Made by a program: the position numbers and the translations under genes. DNA of 64,000 nt from Anodontia alba (lineage: Eukaryota; Mollusca; Bivalvia; Lucinida; Lucinidae). The DNA lies in contig OZ024825.1 of the NCBI GenBank assembly GCA_964016985.1, positions 43,890,523 to 43,954,522 on the forward strand, in the 5' to 3' direction. A model generated the notes under the pieces. That model did not search any database. It was not told the DNA's origin and saw only the letters and a program-made list of their open reading frames with translations. How positions within the stretch are numbered: position 1 is the stretch's first letter; the number at the start of each line of letters is the position of its first letter. Below are positions 32,636-44,462 of the stretch, in pieces.

Positions 32636-33729
32636 AGTAAAATATTGCTTAGTACATACTTTTAAGTACCAATCACAACAGCAACTTGATATTTTATGTG
32701 AATCGAATGTTATACAGACGATTCACTTAAAAAGTAAAGCCTTATTTGCTCGGAAAATCCATATCGCATGCTACAATTTTGAATAGCGATTTATGGACGC
32801 TTGGAGTAACTGAAGGCATGACCGTTACAGATCTGTCGCTTCGATGCCAGCGTAAATAAGTCTCTTTTTTAATCTTTCAGAAGACGAGATATTGATGTTA
32901 TTATTTTCTTATATGTCCCAGAAAAAAACAGGCTTTGACATTCCTGCAAATTGTCTCCAATGCAAACAATTTAAAAAATAAGAAATAAGAAAACAATAAC
33001 AGTTCAGTCTGTCGTCTGAAGAAATTATTACATAGATTGTTAAGCGATAAGCATGTGATATGGATCCTCGCAAATGATCGGAATTTCCGAATGAGAGTGT
33101 AAGAAACTAAACTGGCTGAAAGCGGTATCATTGATAGGTACATAATATGAGACTGTAAATGTTATTACGATATGGCTGCAATCACTGAAAACAAATGGTA
33201 TTGACAAATTGATACGATATATTCTTCTCACGCGTAGGTTATATTAGATGTAACGAGACGTATTATTTTGATTATAGAATATTCTCGACAAAGACATCGA
33301 TAATCGACTGTATTTTTCATACTTTCCTCTCCAAGTAGGGTTTAATATTTCATGCCAACTATCTCATTATTTGCCAAATTGCATTAAATGAAAAAGTTAA
33401 TCCTATTTTAAGACAAAATAAAGCACTCTTTCAAAATGTTGTCTGCTTAACGTTTTACGCTGCAAGGATAGCATCTATTGTCTCAGAAATCTGATGGATT
33501 TGTTGTAGGTGGTACTGCAAAGGCGTTTTGCTAAATATAAAAACACGTCTTCAAAATATGGTTTCAAGGCTGATTAGCATTGAGAAAAGGTCAGCATTAT
33601 GTGAGCTTATTTAATTCAAGCGTGATCCCATAGTTCATTTAGCATTGCACATGTGTATATTGAATCTCTGTTAACATGATTTACTTTCTCTTATTTTCCC
33701 ACATTATTCTGATTAAGACGATAGTTTTG
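32636..33729. other. No recognisable feature
   Basis: Anonymous AT-rich DNA. Confidence 0.5.
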
Positions 33730-33734
33730 ATGTA

Positions 33735-34065
33735 TTCAAACATAGGTGGTGGTCGGGTTTGGCGAAGGTGTTGTGAATCTTACGCCACAGTGTTGTCTAA
33801 CTGATACTGGCTTACAGTTGGGCAAGGCCTGTTATCCTTATTAGGTAAGGGTAGATAGGAGGGGGTGTTTTTATTTCTTCTATTTCTGCACTTTTATTCA
33901 TGTTCCTTTTTCTTCCCTGTACCTCTCTTTTATCTCCTGTACTGTCTTTCGTCTCCTGTACTGTCTTTTTTTATCTCTTTTCTCCCTTTCTCTGGGAGAC
34001 GACACAAAGTGACCTACAGGTGTTGACGTGTCGTTTAACCCCAACACAATCAATCAGTCATTAAA
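33735..34065 (+). repeat. Possible SINE with CAATCAATCA-type tail
   Basis: The end TTGACGTGTCGTTTAACCCC plus AACACAATCAATCAGTCAT is the style of tail found on many molluscan SINEs (SINE-B has GACGTTAA). The upstream 250 bases contain CTGTACTGTCTTT repeats and no clear tRNA-like A box, so only the tail is supported. Confidence 0.4.
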
Positions 34066-35920
34066 CATAGGCAGCATCAAAATCCCAAACGTTTTAAATC
34101 ATGTGAAGAGCAGAAGGCGGCGTTCAATAACGTCACTCATCCGCTGTGATTTATCTACAGCGGCACTTTCTGTTGCGTCGTTGAAAGGAGCCATGGACTT
34201 TCTGGAGCTTACGAGTGACCGTGTGCTCTCTATTGTGTATGTCCGTCTTAATCTTGTTCACTTTGAATTCATATTATCATGTGTATGATAATATTATATT
34301 AAGCAATTATGGATTTGTATGTTTAATCAGCTATTCATGGGAGTTCTTAGTTTCCGCTTCGTCACAAGGTAAGAACGATCAATGACCAAACCGGAATTAG
34401 CATTTTCCCTCCTTACTACGATAACTAAGTATAACTATAGTAGAATGCTTTCTCTACAATATCTGAAATTTGACAATAAGAATACCCATATCAATAGCAA
34501 AACAAATCAGAAAGAAATTTTTTTTTTGATTACTTATCTAGCTGGCATTGAGAAGATTTTTACCTCAACGAGGGTTTCAGTGAGGAAACAGAAACTGTAG
34601 TGTGGATAAACCAGAATTTCATTGAGCACAATTCAGCTGCCATGACATGCGAAACACACCAGCTGCATAAATTGGTCAAGAAATGTGCCAAGTACTCTGT
34701 CCGCGAAATAAGACAAACTCAGTATCAAGCAGGCGATGGCCACCACAGCGAACACTCGCAATTAAACTAAAATTAACCAAAAGGAAGTGAATTCAAAACT
34801 GATGCTCTAGTGACAATTACAAAAACTGTTTCGCAATGTTTCGGCCAGTTCAAAGCTTGGTAAAATATACCTCTATGCGATCATTCCAGATACTGTTTGT
34901 TCGTGGGTATCTCCGCTTATATTTTCAATATACATGATAAACCATCAAATGGTGGATAAACAATATGCTGTTAAAGTTCGTACAAATATTTTTACAAAAT
35001 CATGATACGTAGCTGTAAATAAAAGTGCGGTGTACATTTAGAATTGAGGATACCCCCACCTCAATCCACCACTTTATAAAATAAAAACTATGGAATATTT
35101 CGGGACTCGGAAAAAAAACGTGGATGCATACTGAAGGAACGGATCCTTTGAAAGATCGATATAACATAAGAAGTATTAATCAAAGTGATATTTGTATTGT
35201 TTTAGAATAATTTAAAATTAATCAAAATTTTAATTTAACAATCACTATTATTTTTATTTAGTTTTGAAAGCTACTATTATTGTGATCCATCATAACATTA
35301 CAGAAACTACAGTAATGCGACTAATAAGATGATGATAGGATATGAAGTTTTCAATTAGAATTTTAAGCCCCTTCCTTTACAGCATAGAGCTGTTTCAGAT
35401 TAAATGTATTGATCGTAACGCAAAGGTTTCAAAGACTAGCGAAATTTTGAACCATAATAAGGCCTTGGTAGTTTGATTCAGTTTAAGGAAAATGCAAAGC
35501 TGGTGAAAACTGTATCTTGAATTAAAGATCTTGACAAATGGTGATTTTGATGTAAATTTCATCAAAATCGGATAAAAACAAAGGAAGTTCCAGATGTTTA
35601 AGACTTCAAAGCCATCATCAAATGCGTCGCCATTTTGAATATTTAATGATGGTTTTTAAAAATCAAAATATTAAATAAAATCTTTCTTATGACAGAAAAT
35701 AATGTGGTTTTGAAACATAACAAATAAACGTCTAGAGAAGCTACGTACACAAAAATACAGAGTGCTTATTATCACAAATATAAATTTATAAAAGTTTTGC
35801 ATATTTAGTTAAGGTTTTATGACGCCATAAATTCCTATTATACATTCAAAATGGCGGCGCCTATAAAAGCAGTCTTTATCTCTTTAAATCCGTATAACGT
35901 TTTTACATTAAATTGCATGC
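34066..35920. other. No recognisable feature
   Basis: About 1.85 kb without repeat ends or coding signal. Confidence 0.5.
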
Positions 35921-35922
35921 AT

Positions 35923-36194
35923 TACGAAAACACGCCTATTCAAGTATATAGAAATTTTCACCTCCAAAAATTGAACATTTTCGGATAAAAAAATCTGATA
36001 TTTTTCATATATCTGCTAAAAACATAGATTTTGGGTACTCGTTAGAACCGCCTCGGCGAGGCGGTTCTAACGAGTACCCACAATCTATGTTTTTAGCAGA
36101 AATAAGAAAAATAATGTATACCTCTGTAAACCCCAGTTTTACTATATAAAAGTGGGGTTTGAGGGGGTCAAAATATTATAGGTATGTTTTCGTG
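35923..36194 (+). mobile_element. 276-class foldback MITE, copy 3
   Basis: Complete copy with TACGAAAACACGCCTATTC at the left and TTTTCGTG at the right, AT outside both ends. The central palindrome is perfect over about 40 bases. It is the cleanest copy in the window. Confidence 0.92.
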
Positions 36195-36196
36195 AT

Positions 36197-36682
36197 GTTT
36201 GTCAATGCCTTGTATCTCAGATATATTGTCCATCAACGTTGCTTTTTTACTTTAAAAACGGTTTCTTAGCAGATTGTTTTCCTTTACATTGCAATATTCA
36301 TTCACTCATTTATATAATTCTTTAAACGGTACTAACGATTAAGTTGGTGGTGGATTGATGCATCGAAGGCTTCGACCTCAAGGTAGCAACGATTTAAACG
36401 CAAACTATATAATTTTCAAAACGTTTTCTTTTTTGGTGGTGGTGTTATTGTTCAACCCTTATGGCGCCAGGCAAAACTGAAGCAGATGAGAGTATCTGTT
36501 TTATTAATTTTCAGACAAAATAAGCGTTGATATTCCATGTGAATCTATGCAGACGATTTACATTGGATCTCCAGATTTTATTTTCTCTGAAAAAATGATA
36601 AAAAAAAGATATCTGGAAATGTTGTCTTCGGCAGTTGTTATTGGTGTATTAAGGTTAATTACTACTGCCTCATAATACTCAT
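36197..36682. other. No recognisable feature
   Basis: Anonymous DNA. Confidence 0.45.
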
Positions 36683-36903
36683 ATATAAAGCAGCGCAAAA
36701 AAACAACTTACAAGAAAACCTGTTTGACCAGCAAAGACTCACATCAACCTTTACTTCCTCCCAGTACAGCAAGGATTCTGGTTTATCCCTTTTTAGATAG
36801 CCTGGAGGCTGTTAAAGGAACATGCAATCAGTGAAGACTCTGATCAGATTGCGCGGATGCACAGGTCTTATGGTAAGTTTGTCGTGCACTAGCTTATGTT
36901 CCT
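36683..36903. mobile_element. 230-bp-class MITE, diverged copy
   Basis: Left AAGCAGCGCAAAAAAACAAC, interior AGGATTCTGGTTTATCCCTTT and ACTCTGATCAGATTGCGCGG, right TTTGTCGTGCACTAGCTTAT. The terminal repeats are eroded, and about 25 bases are missing between GCACAG and GTCTTATGG. Confidence 0.6.
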
Positions 36904-37861
36904 TGTTCTAAGATGTATGGGGAAAAAGATACATGCCGTCTCAAGGATGACTACCGACAACATCAAACGCTCAAAAGTACAATATTTGCAGTTCAAACCA
37001 GGACTTTTCTATTTGCACATAATTTCAAGGTCTCTTTACTAACTACATAATTGAACCGCGCCATGGGATAAGGCGTCTTCAATCCGGCTCCGATAGCATA
37101 ACTACGTTTGGCCAACGTTGGCTGATGGTGGTACAGTTGGCAGTTTGTTGGATACGGCTCTCCAACAGAAGGCCAACGATAAGCCAATGATAATGTTTGA
37201 CTGTTAAGCAGTTATAGCGGTAAGCAGGTCTATTTTCAAATGTTGTTGTTGGATCAAAATTCGCCGTAACATTTTACCTCTATACTAAATTATTTCCAGT
37301 TTGACCGGGAGGAGTTAGATAAAGCACGTCTCCTGGATGCATTGAGTTTTGAAATCGATATCTAGATTATAATTACTATATAACCTCTAACAGACACGCC
37401 TTGAAATTGAGTAAAACCTGTCTAATTGAGATAACCGCAAGCTGTTTTTTGCATTTTGAACGTACAACAAACAACAGGCGCTTGAAGCATTATGCTATTC
37501 TTTCTTTTGTACATTCCTTCCTTCTTTATTATTACGTTTGATTGTGTGATAGTTCTAATGTCTGACTCGAGTGGTCCTGAGTTCGAGCTCTGCGACAGGT
37601 GCTGAAACAGGGACATTAAACACTTAACCAGGACCTGTACTGTGCACATGAAATAAAGTTATTCCTAAAAATATAGTTAAACAACAGACATCCCTAAAAT
37701 CAGAAATGAACATGTCCAATCTATAAGGAAGAAGAAGCTATAAGCGGAAGTGGGTAAAGCCATATGGTCAAGGTCGACGATGAAGAATGCCAGACTAATA
37801 TCTATAACAAATGAATACAGAAGCGTCTTCAAGTCAAGTAATTCATTTCGAATATAACTAG
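36904..37861. other. Anonymous DNA with a TTGGCCAACG cluster
   Basis: At 37100-37190, GTTTGGCCAACGTTGGC and AGGCCAACGATAAGCC occur close together. Similar wording appears at 42165-42245 (AGGCCAACGATG, TTTGGCCAAAG, CCCAACGTTGG). It may be a diverged dispersed repeat, but no boundaries are visible. Confidence 0.4.
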
Positions 37862-37959
37862 AAAAGAAATCCCGCGCAAACGCGGGTATAACATTAAATT
37901 ATGACCCATCGGACAGATTTCAACCAGAAATCAGAAAGTTCGAAGGTTTATGTTTATTT

Positions 37960-38268
37960 AATTCGGGGTTAACGTTGCTTTCAACAATCTTTCACTTATT
38001 TCAGGACAATGTCTGGATCCGAAAAGGAACACAATGCTTACTTTTAGAGTGCTGCCTTACTGAAATATCACAACACAGACACATGACGTGAATTCCAGGA
38101 AGTAACATTATACTGACACCGCGCCGGCAAGTTCCATGCTGAGCGCAGTCGAAAGAGCAACTTAAACCTTTTTTAAAGTCTTTGGTATGACTCAGCCGGG
38201 GATCGAAACAACACCCCCGCCGGACGCACAGAGGACCATATAACAACTGAGCCGCAGCGCCGGTAGGT
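37960..38268 (-). mobile_element. tRNA-derived SINE-B, copy 3
   Basis: Minus-strand head CCGGCGCTGCGGCTCAGTTG with a B-box region TTTCGATCCCCGGCTGAG. The body matches 18366-18665, including GTCATGTGTCTGTG and GCTCTTTCGACTGCGCTC. It ends AAGCAACGTTAACCCCG. Confidence 0.72.
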
Positions 38269-38307
38269 TCAAAGGTAATCGGCCTGCTGATTCTGGACGG
38301 TTTTTAC

Positions 38308-38510
38308 CATATAAGCCAAACAAATAAAATGAATTGGCGCCCAGGGAAGAGTCAGATCAGTTTGGGTATCCGCCCAATCTGATCGTTTTTTGCTGTGCAC
38401 TCAATGGGTAGCTAATGACCTAATGTTTCTAAGTGCGGGAAGCGAAAACTGATCAGTCTGGGCTGGGTGCACATGTCATTTGATAATTTTGCAATGCGGC
38501 GGCATCCACA
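38308..38510. mobile_element. 230-bp-class MITE, diverged copy
   Basis: Follows AATCGGCCTGCTGATTCTGG as in the long block. The interior has CAGATCAGTTTGGGTATCCG and TTGCTGTGCACTCAATGGG. The terminal repeats are poorly preserved. Confidence 0.5.
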
Positions 38511-39559
38511 TGCGGCATTGCCGCTTGGTCCAAAGTGATTGGGCCGTTTTGACCCCCATTGTTAAAGGGTCATCAACTATTTTAAGGGATTCTATTAAGT
38601 TTAATATTAATAACACTACCTGATTTTGAGGCTCATCATGGCTCCTTGTCGTATTGATGAGTTTAAGTGGAGAAATAGATACAACAGTTATATGGGCATT
38701 GCGGATATTTTGATGACATCACCCGATTTTTGTAGCAGTTGTTTGTTCCTAAATGCCTTTGAGTCTTTATAAAAATTAGGTTTGAATTGACCCAGATGTT
38801 TCTGAGATTTTCGAAGAGGGTGAACGACGGAGCCTGCCTATACTATAAGTTCATCCATGAACCGAAAGACTTTAGGATGCAAACAAAGCAAAAGGTTTTG
38901 GTTCACGAATGATAAAAATCTGCCCTATTTACATTTATAAAAACTTTTATAAATATAAGTCAACATGGGACATCTTCTATAAGCACTAAAAACATACTGT
39001 TATTGTTGGTATGGGAACAACAATAGACTACATGTTGTGTTGTAAAATATGTTTGTGTTTAATCAATTCCATTGCAGCAATCTGAGGACAATGTAAGTTA
39101 AAGTATATGCGTTTGTTTGTTTCATAATTGTCAAATACTGAATCTCAAATTTATTATCCAAATCAAAATAACAGAAATTTATGTTGCCATGGAAATATGT
39201 CGAATGTATCCCTTAAAATTACATAGTTTTATTTAATATCTATTTTGTTTACAAGGCAATTCTATTTTTGTTCATCAGTTTGATTGCCAAGTGTTGGATG
39301 GTCATCTAGAGTTATCATTTGTGAAAAATTGCATTGACATGCAAAAAGAACTAGTTTCATTATAGTTTGTAGTTTTGACTGATTTTACCATAAAAGGTAA
39401 GGTGTTTATTACTTGACTTGTTTTAATGTGTTACTTATCAAGTATATATGTCTGTGTATGAAAAGCAGCATTCACATCACTTAGCTTTGTGTTGCCCTGT
39501 CAACAATAATATGCATTTATTCCCTACCAGAGACGTATAGAATCACGCGTCTTACACCC

Positions 39560-39812
39560 TTGTCCATAAGGATATTTCTTTTTTTTTTTTCTTTTTTTTT
39601 TTTTAGTTTGTTTTTTTTTTGTTGACCATAACATGATCTTGATCGTACTGAAGTGCTGTATTTGCTAGGTTAAACAATATCAAAATAAAGTAAAAGAAAG
39701 AAACAAATAGACAAAAAAGTTTATTAGGAAAAACAAAAAGTCACCGATGAGATTCGAACCTGGGTCCTTTCATGCGAGAGGCGAACTACCCAACCACTGC
39801 ATCACGGAAAAC
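39560..39812 (-). mobile_element. tRNA-derived SINE-D, copy 2
   Basis: Minus-strand head CCGTGATGCAGTGGTTGGGT and B box GGTTCGAATCTCATCGG. The body with TTGATATTGTTTAACCTAGC matches 23085-23310. A T-rich tract at 39578-39620 lies at its 3' side. Confidence 0.68.
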
Positions 39813-40410
39813 AGTAATACCTCACCAAAATTAAAATCCTTATTGGATAGAATTTTCAATGCAATTTGGAATAAATGAATTTTCCTGAAAAAATATTCTT
39901 AAGTTCGTGAGCCCTTACGTTTTATATACAATGTTCTTTCTTAAACAGAAATCAGAATGCAAAGGCTGCTCACCGTCTGCATCACAGCAATGTATAAACC
40001 GATGAATTTTTATTGACCATGATGTAGCTGGGAATTTCCATGGTTTGCATTGAAATTTCAGTGTTTCCCGTGTGACGCAATATTCAGTAAAACCAAAAAA
40101 ACTTGAAGGTCAGTAAGATCAATCTGCGGCAGGGCAAGTGTCTAAAATGTTACAGCGGTGCTCAGCTAAGCCGGGAGCTAGTGCACGTGATCTTATAGGT
40201 GGAAAATTCGTGAAAAATTCAGCTACTTTGGGGAGAAATTGAATAAAATATTGTCCTCAGATTAAAATATTAGAAAAGAAATCCAAACAAACCTCAAATC
40301 GAAATTATCAATTGGACAATATGCTGACGATTCAATGTCGAAAACCCACTAGTAATCTTTACCGTTATATTGACAAATCGGACACTCTATTTATTAAGTA
40401 ATATAGATAG

Positions 40411-42866
40411 GTAATAGTGAGTGTGCCAACGTAATGGGAACGCTGTTCGAGCACATTTATGAACAGGCTGAGCCAGACCATGCCCGGTCTGGCTGTTGAA
40501 ACCAAACTATACCAGACCGCTTCTTGGCTATGATGGCGTTAGGCCAACATAATACATTTTACGTCTGCATCTCCACAAAATTAACAACAATCGTTTAGTT
40601 ATAATGATACATTATAGTCGTTGTACCTATAAGTATGTAATCAAATGTCGGGAAAGAATCAATTGAATTTCACCTCTGCAATCTAACAAACTATTTATCA
40701 TTTGTATGTTGGCAACATGTTGGTCCTTCGATGGCTTAATGGTGGCAAGAAGCACTTACTTTCCTTCATAAACCCAGAAAACACGAATCTAGTATTCTTT
40801 CTGTAATGAGGGCATCCAACCCGAACCGCGAAGCGGTTCGGCGTGCAGATGCACTACTATAAACTATGTAACCAGTGATGTGTGTGACCACAAATGTACT
40901 AGTCCAACAAACGCTTGGGTGGTTCGGTGCTTATCATGAAAAACGATAAGCGTTCCGTGATTTGGCAGAGACTATTGACACGGCGGCCGTGCCGACAATA
41001 GCAACAAAACAGCCAATAACGCCAAGTATTTCAATTGCAGGGGACTGAATCACGAGACTCGTGACGCCAGCCTACAAAATTTGTGATCGCCGCCATTTTG
41101 AATTTAGTCTCCATTTCGAATTTCATTTTCTATTCTTTCTCAGTCTTTTTATAAGCTAACCATGGTTCGTTTTGTCTATAAGGTACACTTTGGTGTAGGT
41201 TTTTTGATCACATATAGACTGTACGCTCTTTTCACGTGATAATCTGAAAAACTTCGACACAATAATGTGTTTGTTCGACCGGTTTGTAAATCATGTAAAT
41301 TGTTGTTATTTATTTTATTTTATTTTTTTCTGCTTTTCATAATGTGTAGACTCGCAAGAAAAAGACCAAAAAGAAACAAAGACAAAAACGCACAAACGGT
41401 CAAAAGTCTTTAGGAAAAATCCTGAAGCAGTAAAATGGATTTCAGGTAGCGAACGATAGTGTATGTCGTTATAAATGTTACCGGTAAACACTAGTTTTCG
41501 GTTTTCGGAAAGAATGGCCCCCGCCCATCGGGGCCCGCGAAATAGATGGGCTGTCTAAAGCCTCCATGGCAGAGCTGCTAGTAACTAAGCAGGACCCGTA
41601 TGCATGTGATCGGGTCGGGTAAAAGTCCCACAAATTTGGAGGCAGTGTCTCTAAACTACTGAAATATTGTTGACTTGGACGTTATATAGCAATTCATGCA
41701 ATGGATTCAGAAGTCAAGCTTGGTCTGAATTCAATTCAGTTAGATCTGTCCAATCCACCTATGAATTATGTGAATTACGTGATGATAATTTGGACGCACG
41801 GATATAGGTAGCACATATTAAATTCATATTAATTTCAATTAGTAATACGAACATCTAGACACAATTTTGGTAAGTGAATATTTAATAAATGTGTAAGAAT
41901 AAATGAATAATTTGTAACAAAACTTGAAAACTGGTTTTGTTATATATAAAGAGTTTTCTAATATGCATTATCTAGTGTAATTAACATTATTCATACCTAT
42001 AATTATTGTCCCTTAAATACACAAAAATGTGCTGTGTATGAGATAGCTTGTGCAATACAATTTTGCACAAGAAGACCTCTTAAATAAGGGTTGTCAAAAA
42101 CAATAACAATGATGTAAACAAAGTTATCAATATATTCACACTAATTATATGTAAGTCCTTCGTTGGGCAAAATCACGTTAGGCCAACGATGTTCGCTACG
42201 TTTGGCCAAAGTAATGTACAACCATTACCCAACGTTGGCCCAACCAAGTTTTCTATCTTGGGAATGCACAGATCATCAAATCTTCGTATACGCGCAACCT
42301 GATCTGGGCATCCGCTGTTCGCTGTTCGCTTACAGAACATTTAGGTTTCTGTAAGGTCCCTCCTAGTGGGCATGCAGCGGTTAGAAAGCGTTGCTTGACG
42401 TTGCATCGACGTTGACGCGACGTTGTATAAACGTCATGTGCCATTGATCTGGCACTTTACTGTTCTGTTCCTAGAACACACTTTTGTCGTGGTGCAGATC
42501 AACACAAAATGTGTTGTTTCTCTTTCACTTTTCATTTAGAAAGCGGCAATACCTTTGCTTTAACTACTATTTCTCAGTTCAAATATCTACAAAGTTTCTA
42601 CCGACCGTGTTACCATTGAATTTATTGTTTCTATTTACCACTGCATAAACTGATATATGATAAAACTGCACCAATCATGTCGTGAAAGAACTCTAGGATA
42701 CCTTTCTGTTGATTATTGAAATAACCTTACCAACATCACCTCTTCGACCAATTAAATTAGATTAAGTTGACAGAAGCCAACAGTGACTGATTTACGCAGC
42801 CGCTTAACCCTAAGGACAATGATTCAGTCAGTCATTACCCTATTAGGTATTATTTCAAAACACCAG
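40411..42866. other. Anonymous DNA with three small hairpin or repeat signals
   Basis: Hairpins at 40471-40494 (AGCCAGACC/GGTCTGGCT) and 40821-40841 (CCGAACCGC/GCGGTTCGG), plus the TTGGCC cluster at 42165-42245. No coding exon was recognised in 2.4 kb. Confidence 0.5.
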
Positions 42867-43107
42867 GGCCCAGTTGTTCGAAACTAACGATGTCGTTAGT
42901 TAACGATTCGTTAAAATTTGCATCGACTGATACGCAAATATGCTGAAATTTTTTGCTGAAAATATGTGAGTAGCTTTTGCAGTGCAAAAGCTACTCACAT
43001 TTTTTCAGCAAAAATATCAGAATATTGTATATTGAATCCGCTAAAACAGTGAACGAAATGACCCTTAAAGAGCTCGTTAAGCTAACGACGCTTTGAACAA
43101 CTGGGCC
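42867..43107. mobile_element. CWG MITE, full copy (241 bp)
   Basis: Ends GGCCCAGTTGTTCGAAAC and GCTTTGAACAACTGGGCC, flanked by CAG on both sides (42864-42866, 43108-43110). The interior is in reverse orientation to the copy at 26013, and the central palindrome GTAGCTTTTGCAGTGCAAAA is intact. Confidence 0.9.
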
Positions 43108-43436
43108 CAGGAGTTCTAATGGAAACTGTACAGCAAGTCGACCTGCGACGTAACCCTTAAAGTGCTATTACAACTATAGAAGCAATATATTTTGATACGT
43201 TTATTATATTTTTTCAGATAAAATTAAGATTGTCATTTCAAGTGAATTGTCTGCCTAGCAGACTATTCACATGAAATATCGTCTTATTGTAGACAACAAT
43301 TTGATTTGTTTTTATTTAATTTTTCAGAGAAAATAAGGCTTGATTTTTTATGTGAATTGTCTATCAAGTCTTATTTATTTTGACAATTAACATGATTAAG
43401 GACCTTTAACGGTAACATAGAAGAATAAAAACTTGT

Positions 43437-43448
43437 ACCAAACAGTAA
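43437..43448. repeat. Target-site duplication of SINE-A (left)
   Basis: ACCAAACAGTAA, repeated exactly at 43755-43766 on the other side of the SINE. Confidence 0.9.
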
Positions 43449-43754
43449 TGCCGGCCTCGGTGGCTCAGTTGGATGCGCCGTCCGACTGGAGACCAGGAGG
43501 TCGCGGGTTCAACCCCCGCCGAGGTCGGCAACATTCTTTCGTGGAGATTGATCATGAAATATTTTGTACGGTCATTCTCTCCCTTCCGCTGATTCAAGAA
43601 GGGCAGTTGTCAGTTTCTGGCGAAAGAATGTGCACAATACTGGTTAACCACTTAGAGGACTAAGCCTGCCCAGTAAACGTGTGGTTAGGTAAACTGACCG
43701 CGCTCGACATGACCCCATTGGGTTGACTGGGCCGTAAAACCTCAACACAAACAA
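43449..43754 (+). mobile_element. tRNA-derived SINE-A, copy 2 (306 bp)
   Basis: The head GGCCTCGGTGGCTCAGTTGG contains a perfect A box (TGGCTCAGTTGG) and a B box changed at one base (GGTTCAACCCC). It then continues as ACATTCTTTCGTGGAGATTG, CGCTGATTCAAGAAGGGCAG, GAAAGAATGTGCACAATACT and CCATTGGGTTGACTGGGCCG, and ends CCTCAACACAAACAA. Twelve-base direct repeats flank it exactly, so it inserted by LINE-type retrotransposition and is young. It is a SINE and not a functional tRNA gene, because the tRNA-like part runs on into the conserved body. Confidence 0.92.
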
Positions 43755-43849
43755 ACCAAACAGTAAACATACCCTACAGCAGTGCTGTGATCCCATGTAT
43801 AATTAGGCGCTCCAGGTAAGCGTGTTATCCTAGTGATAAATATCAGTGT

Positions 43850-44060
43850 GCCTTACCATTTTTATACAAATTGATAAGCTTTGGAATCTCATTAGATCTA
43901 CAAGACAATATGGATCATTAAGAACCAAGGTTATTTTGGTCACAGTAGAATAAGAAATGAAAAATATATCTGACTACTTAACTGGAGCCCTGCTTTGTAT
44001 CCCCCATCTATCGGTAGGTTCAACTTCATTTGCTTTATTTACAATATTATATGTACAAGT
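43850..44060 (-). repeat. Dispersed repeat, partial copy (matches 22.2-22.5 kb)
   Basis: Reverse complement of 22270-22470: ACTTAACTGGAGCCCTGCTT corresponds to GGGCGGGCTCTAGTTAAGCA, and AACCAAGGTTATTTTGG to its mirror. Confidence 0.65.
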
Positions 44061-44462
44061 ATAGTGCTCCGAGGATAATTTCAGTGACGTCAAGGCGGCT
44101 ATCACTCTACCTGGATAAAGCAGGTTTTGCAACACGTATTTGATAATGTTGTATACAATCTTATTGCTCTAAGTGTGTCTTTAGTTAGTATGTTGCAATA
44201 GCGCAATTGGCAGAGCGGAGCGTTCTGATCGAATGATTAGACGATTTTCTTAGTATACAAGATCCCAGCAACATATCAGCTTTTTTTGGGAAAAAAAAAA
44301 AACAAACACTTTTACTTCGCTTATGGTCCTTGTGCGTTACATATCATATTAAAAATAAATGATTAGACATTTTTACACAAAAGACATGCTTCCAACGTTC
44401 TTGTCTTCATATGTAGGGGGCTTATTTGCACGGACTGTCAGCACGTGGTAATCATTCAAAAA

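Larger units (their letters stand above)
37862..40410. repeat. Composite repeat block, short copy
   Basis: Matches 18250-24175 in block order. It begins with AATCCCGCGCAAACGCGGGT, a small hairpin also seen at 19563 as ATCCGCGCAAGCGTGGGTAT. It lacks the tandem repetition and the insertions of the long copy. The last shared motif is TTATTAAGTAATATAGAT (about 40385-40408). Confidence 0.72.

Noticed and set aside
43449..43530. Candidate tRNA gene
   Set aside because: A and B boxes are present, but the sequence runs on into a conserved body and is enclosed by a 12-bp target duplication, so it is a SINE.
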